From the NCBI GenBank assembly GCA_019638705.1, contig JAHBTI010000003.1, positions 62,001 through 126,000 on the forward strand: DNA of 64,000 bases, given 5' to 3'. The notes beneath the pieces were generated by a model. That model made no database searches. It was not told the origin of the DNA and saw nothing but the letters and a program-made list of their open reading frames with translations. This DNA is from Bacteroidota bacterium. Lineage in GTDB: Bacteria > Bacteroidota > Bacteroidia > B-17B0 > Aurantibacillaceae. Made by a program: the position numbers and the translations under genes. Positions 26,159 through 34,090 of the stretch are shown here, in pieces; position 1 is the stretch's first letter, and every line of letters begins with the position of its first letter.

Positions 26159-26599
26159 TTACAATAATGCTTTGTATTTCCGTTTTACTGTTTTTGAATT
26201 TTTAAAACAGTTTATTATTTCGTTAAAAACAGTTTGTGTCATTTTGCCCCATACTTCATAGTTTAACCCTTCCACAGGATAAATTTCATTCATCAATTTT
26301 GTTTCGTAAGTATCGAGTTAATGTCCATATAAATGCGTTTTAAACTGAAAACCTTTTCCGTTAGTAGTTATTTGCGCATTAGGCGCAATTACAAAACAAT
26401 TAAAGTTGCTTTCGGGCAGTTCCACACAACCCATTTGTGTTTCGTGGGTTTGTGGCACAAAATCTTTGCTGCTTGGCAGGGAAGCCAATATGCTTTTTCC
26501 CTCAAAAACTTTAAGCACTATAAAATACTTGGATTTGGCAAGGTTTCCGTTTTTAAAATAAAAAGGGTCAAAATAAATAATGTTGCCTTGCTCAAACAT
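26159..26599 (-). pseudogene. Partner gene of the Panacea antitoxin, split by an in-frame stop codon
   Basis: The first 93 codons (26599 to 26321) begin GNIIYFDPFYFKNGNLAKSK, reminiscent of the start of PemK/MazF-like toxins. A TAA follows at 26320-26318. In the same frame 52 more codons continue without interruption (LDTYETK, then NEIYPVEGLNYEVWGKM, ending KRKYKALL) to a stop at 26161-26159. The second part has protein-like composition, with Trp, Tyr and a basic end. A single C-to-T change of a CAA codon would explain the stop. The whole product would be about 146 residues. It begins 3 bp after the SocA-domain gene. Confidence 0.7.
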
Positions 26600-26602
26600 A
26601 TC

Positions 26603-27181
26603 TTAATTATTTTCTAAGTAATCGCGATATATTTCTTTTTTTACGGCATCGTGCTCTACTAAAAGGCTCAAATCAATTAAAAATTCGGTGTTGTTTATTT
26701 CTGCTTTTTCCAACATCTGTAATACCGAATTTTCTATGGCAGCATTGTGCCAAGGCGAGTTTGGGCGATGTGTGTATGCAATTAATTCTTTTGCCGATTT
26801 GTTGCCGAAAGTTTTTATCACTTCATTCATCAAGTCAATATCGTTATCGGAAAATTCGCTGTCGTCAAACTGTTTTTTTGCTTTGATGATAACGGTGGTT
26901 TCATTTTCATAAACCTTGTCAATGTATTTTGCCAACAAAGTGGTTTCAGAAGATAAATCAATAAACAATTCTTCCGAAACGGGACCGAATTTCCACACCT
27001 TGTATTTTAAATTCAAAAACGGAATACCGCTTTTTTTAATGGACAATTCATCTAAAATATACAATAATTTAAGCAATTTGGTTTTAGAAAGTTGCGGAAT
27101 ATGTTCACTTAAATACACCGTTGTATTCCCGATTTTTTCTAATTGTTCTTTGCTGAATTTTATATACGGAACTGTACTCAT
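26603..27181 (-). CDS. Panacea/SocA-domain antitoxin
   Basis: 192 residues from the ATG at 27181; a strong promoter lies directly upstream, which excludes the 43-codon longer frame. The Panacea (SocA, DUF4065) core is visible: SKTKLLKLLYILDELSIKKS (about 31-50), LKYKVWKFGPVSEELFIDLS (about 57-76), and AKELIAYTHRPNSPWHNA (about 136-153), where the late THRPNSPW pattern is typical. Panacea proteins neutralise many unrelated toxins encoded beside them. Here the partner lies 3 bp downstream and is broken. The pair sits inside the R-M island, so it may have served for island maintenance. Confidence 0.8.
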   Translation of the reverse strand: MSTVPYIKFSKEQLEKIGNTTVYLSEHIPQLSKTKLLKLLYILDELSIKKSGIPFLNLKYKVWKFGPVSEELFIDLSSETTLLAKYIDKVYENETTVIIKAKKQFDDSEFSDNDIDLMNEVIKTFGNKSAKELIAYTHRPNSPWHNAAIENSVLQMLEKAEINNTEFLIDLSLLVEHDAVKKEIYRDYLENN

Positions 27182-27188
27182 GGTCAGG

Positions 27189-27218
27189 CAAAAGTAAAAT
27201 TTCTTTTGGAGGCACAAA
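27189..27218 (-). promoter_or_regulatory. Promoter of the Panacea/toxin operon
   Basis: On the minus strand TTTG (27218-27215) and TACTTTTG (27196-27189) are separated by 18 nt, an exact Bacteroidota -33/-7 pair. Transcription would start within a few bases of the ATG at 27181, giving an almost leaderless mRNA. Confidence 0.65.
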
Positions 27219-27291
27219 AATACTGCTTTTTGTATAAGGTTCAGCTTTTGCACCATTCGCACAATCAGCAACATCATTTCTCTTTTTAAAA

Positions 27292-27480
27292 GAAGCTGTC
27301 TAAAGTCCAATCAAGAATTGTCAGTTCGAGTAGGTTTGCTGCCTCTTTGCAAACTGCGGCAATAATGCAGGTCATTATTGAGCGAGCTTGTGGGAAAGAG
27401 AACTGAAGCCGTAAAATCACTTCTCGATACGCCCTCATTCTTCGGGCTACCCGAAGTGACAGGTGACTTTAGACAACTTC
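27292..27480 (-). repeat. BIME-like element copy D (189 bp, inverted, with internal extra palindrome)
   Basis: Inverse orientation to copies A and B. Terminal repeats are GAAGCTGTCTAAAGTCC and GACTTTAGACAACTTC. Relative to copy B about 36 bp more are present in the middle, including AATAATG CAGGT CATTATT at 27361-27379. The GTAG hairpins are otherwise kept. It lies 34 bp inside the right 102-bp repeat of the R-M island and upstream of the Panacea promoter. Confidence 0.85.
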
Positions 27481-27514
27481 ACCAAGAAATCCCTAAAAAA
27501 TCGTAGATTTATCC

Positions 27515-27616
27515 CTCTAAAATTTTTCAGGTTATGATTGAAACTGTTCCTTACCAAACCAAAAATAAAGTTCGTATTGTTACCGCAGCAGCCTTGTTTG
27601 ACGGGCACGATGCAGC
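27515..27616 (+). repeat. Right 102-bp direct repeat of the R-M island
   Basis: It matches 21567-21668 with one mismatch. This copy is part of the intact icmF gene: 19 bp of leader plus the first 27 codons and two bases of codon 28. The DNA between the repeats (21669-27514, 5846 bp) carries only res, mod, the palindrome, the Panacea pair and BIME copy D. Confidence 0.95.
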
Positions 27617-30600
27617 CATTAATATTATGCGCCGTGTGATGCAAAGTTCGGGTGCGGAAATTATTCACTTGGGACACGACCGCAGCGTAAAAGAAATTGT
27701 GGACTGCGCCATTCAGGAAGATGCCAACGCCATTGCCATTACAAGCTATCAGGGCGGACACAACGAATATTTCAAATACATGTACGACTTGCTGAAAGAA
27801 CGCGGTTGTTCACACATCAAAATTTTCGGCGGCGGCGGCGGAACAATTTTGCCTTCCGAAATTGAAGATTTACATAATTACGGCATTGCCCGCATTTATC
27901 ACCCTGACGATGGTCGCGCTATGGGCTTGCAAGGCATGATTAACGATGTGCTGAAACAAAGCGATTTTGCCACAGGCGCAAATTTGAACGGCGAAGTAAA
28001 ACATCTCAAAGAAAAAGATTACAAATCCATTGCGCGATTAATTTCTGCGGCAGAAAATTTTAACGAAGAAAGCAAAGCCATTTTAGAGCCCATTCGCAAA
28101 GAAGCAAAAACTTCTAAAACGCCTATACTTGGCATTACAGGCACAGGCGGCGCAGGAAAATCATCTTTGGTTGATGAATTGGTGCGTCGTTTCTTGTTGG
28201 ATTTTCCCGACAAAAAAATCGGTATCATTTCCGTTGACCCAAGCAAACGCAAAACAGGTGGCGCGTTGCTCGGCGACAGAATTCGCATGAACTCTATCCG
28301 AAACGAACGTGTGTATATGCGCTCACTCGCTACTCGTCAAAGCAATTTAGCGTTGAGTAAATATGTACACGATGCTTTGGATATTTTAAAAGTGTCAAAC
28401 TTTGATTTAATCATTATTGAAACGGCGGGTATCGGACAAAGCGATACCGAGATTATTGAGCACAGCAACATGAGCCTCTATATTATGACGCCCGAATTTG
28501 GTGCAGCATCGCAGTTAGAGAAAATTGACATGCTGGAGTTCGCCGACATTGTTGCCATAAATAAATTTGACAAACGCGGTGCGCAAGATGCTTTGCGCGA
28601 TGTGAAAAAACAATACAAACGCAATCACAATTTGTTTGATGCCAAAGATGAAGATTTGCCTGTGTATGGTACAATTGCTTCGCAGTTTAACGACCCGGGA
28701 ACAAACTCTTTGTACAAAGCCGTAATGGATAAAATGGTGGAAAAAACAGGTGCAAATCTTAAATCCAACTTTAAGATTACGGACGAAATGAGCGAAAAAA
28801 TTTACATCATTCCGCCAAGCAGAACACGTTATTTGAGCGAGATTTCAGAAACTTCGCGCAACTATGACAAATGGGCGAACGAGCAAAGCAACATTGCCTT
28901 GAAACTGCAAAGCATTCGTGAAACCATTGTTACCATTAAAAATTCCAAAATGACGGACAAAGACCGTTTGATAAAAAGTTTGGAAGAACAAGCCGAAATT
29001 ATTCGCTTGGAAATTGACCCGAAAAATTTGAAAACATTGGAAACTTTTGGCGATAAGAAAAAAAATTATCAAAACGAGTTTTACATTTTCAAAGTGCGCG
29101 ACAAGGAAATTAAAATTAAAACGCATTACGAAAGTTTGTCGCACACGCAAGTACCAAAAGTTGCCGTGCCGAGCTACACAGGTTGGGCCGATATTTTAAA
29201 ATGGAGTTTGCGCGAAAATTTTCCCGGTGAATTTCCTTACACGTCGGGCATTTATCCGTTTAAGCGTGAAGGCGAAGACCCGACAAGAATGTTTGCAGGC
29301 GAAGGTGGACCTGAACGCACCAACAAACGTTTTCACTATGTAAGTTTGGGAATGCCCGCGCACCGCTTGAGTACAGCCTTTGACAGCGTTACGCTTTACG
29401 GAAACGACCCCGACCACCGTCCTGATATTTACGGAAAAATCGGCAACTCAGGAGTGAGCGTGTGTTGCTTGGACGATGCAAAAAAATTGTACAGCGGCTT
29501 CAATCTCTCTGACCCGAAAACTTCTGTGTCCATGACGATTAACGGTCCTGCGGCGACAATCGCAGCGTTTTTTATGAATGCTGCCATTGACCAACAATGC
29601 GAATTGTATATCAAGCAAAACGGTTTGGAAAAAGAAGTCAATAAAAAAATTGAAGACATTTATAAAGCAAAAGGTACGAAACGCCCTCAATACAATGCTT
29701 CCGAACTGCCCGAAGGAAACAACGGATTAGGTTTAATGTTGCTTGGCGTTACAGGCGACCAAGTGTTGCCGAAAGATGTGTACGAAAAAATAAAAGCGCA
29801 AACTTTGTCGCACGTGCGCGGCACGGTGCAAGCCGATATTTTGAAAGAAGACCAGGCGCAAAACACTTGCATTTTTTCAACGGAATTTTCGTTGCGCGTT
29901 ATGGGTGATGTGCAGCAATATTTTATTGATAAGAATGTGCGCAATTTTTATTCTGTTTCAATTAGTGGTTATCACATTGCCGAAGCGGGTGCAAATCCTA
30001 TTTCGCAGTTGGCATTTACTTTGTCAAACGGATTTACCTTTGTGGAATATTATTTAAGTCGCGGCATGAACATTAATGATTTCGCACCGAACTTATCGTT
30101 CTTTTTCAGCAACGGCATTGACCCTGAATATTCGGTGATTGGTCGCGTAGCCCGCCGTATATGGGCAAAAGCAATGAAGAACAAATACGGTGCAAATGAA
30201 CGCAGTCAAATGTTGAAATATCATATTCAAACTTCTGGTCGTAGTTTGCACGCGCAGGAAATTGATTTCAATGACATTCGTACAACACTTCAAGCTCTTT
30301 ACGCAATTTACGACAACTGCAATTCGCTTCACACCAATGCTTACGACGAAGCGATTACCACGCCAACGGAAGAAAGCGTGCGCCGCGCTATGGCAATTCA
30401 GTTAATCATTAACCGCGAATTAGGTTTGGCGAAAAACGAAAATCCTTTGCAAGGCTCTTTCATTATTGAAGAATTAACGGACTTGGTGGAAGAAGCTGTG
30501 TTGAGCGAGTTTGACCGCATTACAGAACGCGGCGGTGTTCTCGGCGCAATGGAAACCATGTATCAACGCGGAAAAATTCAGGAAGAAAGTTTGTATTACG

Positions 30601-30917
30601 AAACTTTGAAACATAATGGCGAATATCCGATTATCGGTGTGAATACATTTTTGAGTTCAAAAGGCAGCCCTACTATTTTACCGAAAGAAGTTATCCGTTC
30701 CACTACCGAAGAAAAAGAAGCGCAAATTGCCACGCGCAACAACCTTTGGGAAACGCACAAAGACACAGGCGCACAAGCTTTGAAAGATTTGCAGCACGCA
30801 GCCATTCAAAACAAAAATATGTTTGAAGGCTTAATGGAAGCCGTAAAATATTGTTCGCTCGGACAAATTACAAATGCTTTGTTTGAAGTGGGCGGGCAGT
30901 ATAGGAGGAATATGTAG
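27534..30917 (+). CDS. icmF: Fused isobutyryl-CoA mutase (IcmF)
   Basis: 1127 residues, the length of IcmF. Domains: N-terminal cobalamin-binding ([13 protein letters not shown], about 23-35; [11 protein letters not shown]), a MeaB-like G-protein chaperone ([20 protein letters not shown], about 200-219; [18 protein letters not shown]), a helical linker, and the C-terminal acyl-CoA mutase barrel from [20 protein letters not shown] (about 574-593) onward. The Phe in the IYPFKR segment, where methylmalonyl-CoA mutase has Tyr, fits isobutyryl specificity. It interconverts isobutyryl-CoA and n-butyryl-CoA with adenosylcobalamin. Its 5' end was duplicated when the R-M island entered. Confidence 0.92.
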   Translation: MIETVPYQTKNKVRIVTAAALFDGHDAAINIMRRVMQSSGAEIIHLGHDRSVKEIVDCAIQEDANAIAITSYQGGHNEYFKYMYDLLKERGCSHIKIFGGGGGTILPSEIEDLHNYGIARIYHPDDGRAMGLQGMINDVLKQSDFATGANLNGEVKHLKEKDYKSIARLISAAENFNEESKAILEPIRKEAKTSKTPILGITGTGGAGKSSLVDELVRRFLLDFPDKKIGIISVDPSKRKTGGALLGDRIRMNSIRNERVYMRSLATRQSNLALSKYVHDALDILKVSNFDLIIIETAGIGQSDTEIIEHSNMSLYIMTPEFGAASQLEKIDMLEFADIVAINKFDKRGAQDALRDVKKQYKRNHNLFDAKDEDLPVYGTIASQFNDPGTNSLYKAVMDKMVEKTGANLKSNFKITDEMSEKIYIIPPSRTRYLSEISETSRNYDKWANEQSNIALKLQSIRETIVTIKNSKMTDKDRLIKSLEEQAEIIRLEIDPKNLKTLETFGDKKKNYQNEFYIFKVRDKEIKIKTHYESLSHTQVPKVAVPSYTGWADILKWSLRENFPGEFPYTSGIYPFKREGEDPTRMFAGEGGPERTNKRFHYVSLGMPAHRLSTAFDSVTLYGNDPDHRPDIYGKIGNSGVSVCCLDDAKKLYSGFNLSDPKTSVSMTINGPAATIAAFFMNAAIDQQCELYIKQNGLEKEVNKKIEDIYKAKGTKRPQYNASELPEGNNGLGLMLLGVTGDQVLPKDVYEKIKAQTLSHVRGTVQADILKEDQAQNTCIFSTEFSLRVMGDVQQYFIDKNVRNFYSVSISGYHIAEAGANPISQLAFTLSNGFTFVEYYLSRGMNINDFAPNLSFFFSNGIDPEYSVIGRVARRIWAKAMKNKYGANERSQMLKYHIQTSGRSLHAQEIDFNDIRTTLQALYAIYDNCNSLHTNAYDEAITTPTEESVRRAMAIQLIINRELGLAKNENPLQGSFIIEELTDLVEEAVLSEFDRITERGGVLGAMETMYQRGKIQEESLYYETLKHNGEYPIIGVNTFLSSKGSPTILPKEVIRSTTEEKEAQIATRNNLWETHKDTGAQALKDLQHAAIQNKNMFEGLMEAVKYCSLGQITNALFEVGGQYRRNM

Positions 30918-30942
30918 TTTAATTATGAATTAGGAATTAAGA

Positions 30943-31329
30943 ATGATACAATCTCAATTTGTAAAAGATATTTTAGATTTATTGTTTGACGGAGATGAGT
31001 TTGGTTTGTCAACTCGTAAACAAATGGATTTTTTAACAGAAAGCAAATATGATTATACTGGAATAGGCGTATTCATTCATTTTATCCATACAGAAGGAAT
31101 AAATCAATATAGATTAAACGAAGATGATGTAATATTGGGAGTAAAAGTTAAAGATGATAAGAATAGCATTGATGGATATGCACAAGTTTTTACTAAAAAT
31201 GGAATTGTTGATTATTTAGAAATAGTTAACGATATTGGAGATTACCCCAAAAAAGAATTAGACAATTATATTTTGATACAGGAGTGGAAAGGAGCACCCG
31301 GCAGAACTATAGTAAGAAATAAAGGTTAA
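30943..31329 (+). CDS. Hypothetical protein, first gene of a formerly coupled pair
   Basis: 128 residues with no signal peptide and no family I recognise. It is acidic, with a helical start (FVKDILDLLFDGDEFGLSTR) and beta-rich middle (GIGVFIHFIHTEG, DDVILGVKVKDD, GYAQVFTKNGIVDYLEI). The ORF is clean and begins 25 bp after icmF. Its TAA overlaps an ATG (TAATG at 31327-31331) that was the start of the gene now at 32101, before the zeta-toxin module moved in between. A size of 128 residues and a lone small acidic fold would suit an immunity-type or regulatory protein, but this is only a guess. Confidence 0.7.
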   Translation: MIQSQFVKDILDLLFDGDEFGLSTRKQMDFLTESKYDYTGIGVFIHFIHTEGINQYRLNEDDVILGVKVKDDKNSIDGYAQVFTKNGIVDYLEIVNDIGDYPKKELDNYILIQEWKGAPGRTIVRNKG

Positions 31330-31359
31330 TGAAAAAAAAATCTTCGCCACATATTTAAA
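31328..31359 (+). repeat. Left copy of the 31/32-bp duplication flanking the zeta module
   Basis: AATG, nine A, TCTTCGCCACATATTTAAA. The right copy at 32100-32130 is the same with eight A. This copy preserves the original TAATG junction with the preceding gene; the additional A makes it out of frame, so it encodes only a 9-residue stub. Confidence 0.85.
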
Positions 31360-31361
31360 CA

Positions 31362-31931
31362 ATGCCTAATTTATACATCATAGCGGGTTGTAATGGCGCG
31401 GGAAAAACTACGGCAAGTCTTACAATTTTGCCTGATGTTTTGCAATGCAATGAATTTGTAAATGCCGATAGCATCGCAAAAGGATTGTCGCCATTTAATG
31501 AGGAAGCAGTTGCTTTTGAAGCGGGACGAATTATGCTTAATCGCATTCAAGAGTTGCTTCACAAAAAAACAGATTTCGCCATTGAAACCACTTTGGCAAG
31601 CAAAAGTTATGCTTCATTAATTCGTCAGGCTAAAAAATCAGGTTACGAAGTTCACTTGATTTTCTTTTGGTTAAATTCCGTTGAATTAGCGAAAGAGCGT
31701 GTACAACAACGGGTTTTAAACGGCGGACATAATATTGATAAAGCTGTGATAGAAAGAAGATACAAAGCGGGCTTACAAAATTTCAATAAAATATTTTGTA
31801 ATTTGGTTGACAATTGGTTTATCTATGACAATTCAAATAATGAGACAGAGCCGATTGCCGAAAAAATTAAAGGATTTGATTTGAAAATTTTTAACATTGA
31901 AAAATATAAAAGGATAGAAAATGAAAACTAA
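31362..31931 (+). CDS. Zeta-toxin family kinase
   Basis: 189 residues. Walker A IIAGCNGAGKTTASL (about 6-20), the catalytic region FVNADSIAKGLSPFNEE (about 31-47), and FAIETTLASKSYASLI (about 70-85) with the conserved Glu-Thr-Thr-Leu. The Arg-rich lid is in RVQQRVLNGGHNID (about 115-128). Family members phosphorylate UDP-N-acetylglucosamine and so block cell-wall synthesis. It shares 11 nt with the next small gene. Both lie inside a module flanked by a 31/32-bp duplication. Confidence 0.85.
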   Translation: MPNLYIIAGCNGAGKTTASLTILPDVLQCNEFVNADSIAKGLSPFNEEAVAFEAGRIMLNRIQELLHKKTDFAIETTLASKSYASLIRQAKKSGYEVHLIFFWLNSVELAKERVQQRVLNGGHNIDKAVIERRYKAGLQNFNKIFCNLVDNWFIYDNSNNETEPIAEKIKGFDLKIFNIEKYKRIENEN

Positions 31932-32094
31932 AATTGAAAATTTATCTGAAAAAATCCGCAGGGGGTTGCGTTTATCATACATCAAATTGATAAAAGAAAA
32001 AGCAAAAGAAGACAGTGATTTGATATTTAGCGACAACGGAAAAATTGTGCGCGTAAAAGCCAAACAATTGTTGAGTGAATTGAATATTCATTAA
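31921..32094 (+). CDS. Small basic partner protein of the zeta toxin (57 residues)
   Basis: The ATG at 31921 lies inside the last codons of the zeta gene (11-nt overlap in another frame). The product begins MKTKIENLSEKIRRGLRL, continues with a helical Lys-rich segment and a short hairpin (DLIFSDNGKIVRVKAKQL), and ends LSELNIH. Helix plus GKIVRVK is a pattern I recall in small proteins next to chromosomal zeta-like ATPases of Bacteroidota. An antitoxin role is likely from position and overlap but not shown. Confidence 0.65.
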   Translation: MKTKIENLSEKIRRGLRLSYIKLIKEKAKEDSDLIFSDNGKIVRVKAKQLLSELNIH

Positions 32095-32099
32095 AAAAC

Positions 32100-32130
32100 A
32101 ATGAAAAAAAATCTTCGCCACATATTTAAA
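32100..32130 (+). repeat. Right copy of the 31/32-bp duplication flanking the zeta module
   Basis: AATG, eight A, TCTTCGCCACATATTTAAA: the first ten codons of the 104-residue gene starting at 32101. It differs from the left copy only in the length of the A run. Confidence 0.85.
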
Positions 32131-32415
32131 AACAAAGATTATTTGTTGGACGAGCCTGAAGTGCAAGAGTTATTGGATTATTGCGAAGAATTGCAAGAAG
32201 AATTAATTGAAGCGAATTTTAAAGAAGACAAAAATAAAGAAGCCGTTTTAAAAGAAATGTTGGAAGATATTTTGGCTTCTTGCCGAAAAGTGCAAAAAGA
32301 ACAGGAAGAACATGTGCGTTTCGGCTATCCGCCTGCCAATTTTGAAGCAGCGATTGAGAATTTGAAAAAGTACATTATTGTTCGTTGCAGGGACGAAAAA
32401 ATTTACATTAATTAG
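32101..32415 (+). CDS. Hypothetical coiled-coil protein, second gene of the formerly coupled pair
   Basis: 104 residues, predicted mostly helical: VQELLDYCEELQEELIEANF (about 21-40), KEAVLKEMLEDILASCRK (about 46-63), then a short domain with HVRFGYPPANFEAAIENLKK (about 71-90) and a basic end. It could bind nucleic acid or a partner, but I do not recognise the family. Its first ten codons are duplicated at 31329, so the zeta module separates it from its former neighbour at 30943. The gene itself remained intact because the module carries or regenerated its 5' end. Confidence 0.7.
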   Translation: MKKNLRHIFKNKDYLLDEPEVQELLDYCEELQEELIEANFKEDKNKEAVLKEMLEDILASCRKVQKEQEEHVRFGYPPANFEAAIENLKKYIIVRCRDEKIYIN

Positions 32416-32424
32416 CCTTTCGGT

Positions 32425-33909
32425 TTATTCTTCTTTTGCTTTAATTTTTAATGTTTGACCGATTTGTAAATTGCTGCTTGTGGCGTTGTTCAAATCTTTC
32501 AAGTCGTTTACTGTTACATGATATTTTTGTGCAATGCTTGAATAAGTTTCGCCACCCTTTACCTTGTGATAAATGTATTCTGTTTTGTTTTGGGCTAACT
32601 GTTTATTTTCAGGTTTGGCAGCAGTTGCCACGTTGTTATTATTGTTGTTTGGGGAAACTGTTTTTTGCTCACGCACATACACGGTTAATTTTCTGCCCGG
32701 ATATGCACCATTTTTCTTATTAATAATATTCCACGTTTTTAAATCGGCAACGGTGCAGCCGTATTTACGCGCAATGGTACTCAAATTTTCGCCTTGACGA
32801 ATGGTGTGAACTTTTTTTACTTCGGTAATTAAGCCAACACCGTTTTCTTTACGTTTATCTTCAATGGCAGCGTAAATTTCTTGTTCCTTGCTCAAAAACA
32901 AAGCAATTTTTTCTTTTGGCAAGCACAAAGAATGTCCGCCCGAAGGAACTAAATTTTTTCTGTATTGCGGATTGAAGTACAACAATTCGTCACTGCCCAC
33001 ATTTAAGGCTTGCGAAATTTCCTCAAAGGTCATTTGCTCTTTTACAATCACGGTATCCACTTCAAAATACGTTTTCAATGGATTGGCAGGATATAAATTA
33101 TGTTCCGCGCAATAATTCATCACATAATTTGCGGCAATAAACGCAGGCACATAGCCTTGTGTTTCGCGTGGCAGATACGGACGGATTTCCCAGTATGTTT
33201 TTTTACCGCCGCTTCTTCTTATGGCTTTACTGATTGTACCCGGACCCGCATTGTACGCAGCCAGCACCATTTGCCAGTCGCCAAACATGGTGTACAAACT
33301 TTTTAAATATTCGGCTGCTGCAACGGTGGCTTTGTACGGGTCGCAGCGTTGGTCAATGTATGAGGTTACGTTTAAGTTATACATTTTCCCCGTAGGGTAC
33401 ATAAATTGCCATAAGCCCATTGCACCTGCACGCGAGCGGGCGTAAGGAATTAAAGCACTTTCAATCACCGCCAAATGTTTTAATTCCAAAGGAATGTTGT
33501 ATCTGTCCATCACTTCTTCAAACATGGGGTAATACAGTTGCGACATTCCCAACATACGGCTCACACTCTCGCGTTTGCGCACGGTGTATAAATCAATAAA
33601 CGATTTTACATGCGCGTTGTAAACCAAATCAAACGGCGAAAGTGCGTCTAACTTTGCCAAACGCGCTTGGTAAGTATAATCGTCGTATCGCGGAACGCTG
33701 TCTTCGGCAAATTTGTATTTGTTGTTTTTATTAAAAGTTGGTCTGCTGAAAGCGGTTGCAAACATTTTTTGCGTAGAAAGGCTGTCCAACATATCGGCAA
33801 TGGCAAATTCTGCATCAACGGTGGTGGAAACTGTGTCTTGCTGCGCCTTTGAAGAAAGTCCAAAGGTCAAAACCGTTACTGCAATACAAATTTTTTTCGT
33901 CAGATTCAT
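32425..33909 (-). CDS. mltD: Membrane-bound lytic murein transglycosylase with LysM domains (MltD-like)
   Basis: 494 residues from the ATG at 33909, which begins a signal peptide (KKICIAVTVLTFGLSSKAQ); ATG 33930 would only add 7 residues. The SLT domain has ELKHLAVIESALIPYARSRA (catalytic Glu, about residue 149), GAMGLWQFMYPTGKMY and MVLAAYNAGPGTISKAIRR. Two LysM domains follow: HTIRQGENLSTIARKYGCTV (about 367-386) and YHKVKGGETYSSIAQKYHVT (about 442-461). It cleaves the glycan strands of peptidoglycan in the periplasm. It is convergent with the 104-residue gene and divergent from the 34091 gene. Confidence 0.9.
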   Translation of the reverse strand: MNLTKKICIAVTVLTFGLSSKAQQDTVSTTVDAEFAIADMLDSLSTQKMFATAFSRPTFNKNNKYKFAEDSVPRYDDYTYQARLAKLDALSPFDLVYNAHVKSFIDLYTVRKRESVSRMLGMSQLYYPMFEEVMDRYNIPLELKHLAVIESALIPYARSRAGAMGLWQFMYPTGKMYNLNVTSYIDQRCDPYKATVAAAEYLKSLYTMFGDWQMVLAAYNAGPGTISKAIRRSGGKKTYWEIRPYLPRETQGYVPAFIAANYVMNYCAEHNLYPANPLKTYFEVDTVIVKEQMTFEEISQALNVGSDELLYFNPQYRKNLVPSGGHSLCLPKEKIALFLSKEQEIYAAIEDKRKENGVGLITEVKKVHTIRQGENLSTIARKYGCTVADLKTWNIINKKNGAYPGRKLTVYVREQKTVSPNNNNNNVATAAKPENKQLAQNKTEYIYHKVKGGETYSSIAQKYHVTVNDLKDLNNATSSNLQIGQTLKIKAKEE

Positions 33910-33946
33910 AGTTTTGTTTTTAGTAGTCATCTTAAAATTTTGTTGT

Positions 33947-33976
33947 GCAAGATACAATTATTATTTATCACACAAA
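33947..33976 (-). promoter_or_regulatory. Promoter of the lytic transglycosylase gene
   Basis: On the minus strand TTTG (33976-33973), 18 nt, then TATCTTGC (33954-33947), a near match to TAnnTTTG. Both candidate start codons lie 17-38 nt downstream. Confidence 0.5.
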
Positions 33977-34090
33977 CTCATGTTTTACATTATTTAAAAC
34001 TCCAATATTACATAAACGGAGTATTAACAAATTTTGAAATTAAAGCCGTGCCAAGCCCTTGCAAGCGGGTTTAATTTTTAACTTCGCCCT

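Noticed and set aside
27182-27310. Longer Panacea reading frame starting at 27310
   Set aside because: It runs through an exact -33/-7 promoter pair and into BIME copy D.
21460-27761. Two minus-strand frames (21460-21660 and 27447-27761) with the same translated stretch
   Set aside because: The likeness comes from the antisense of the 102-bp icmF duplication, not from a repeated gene.
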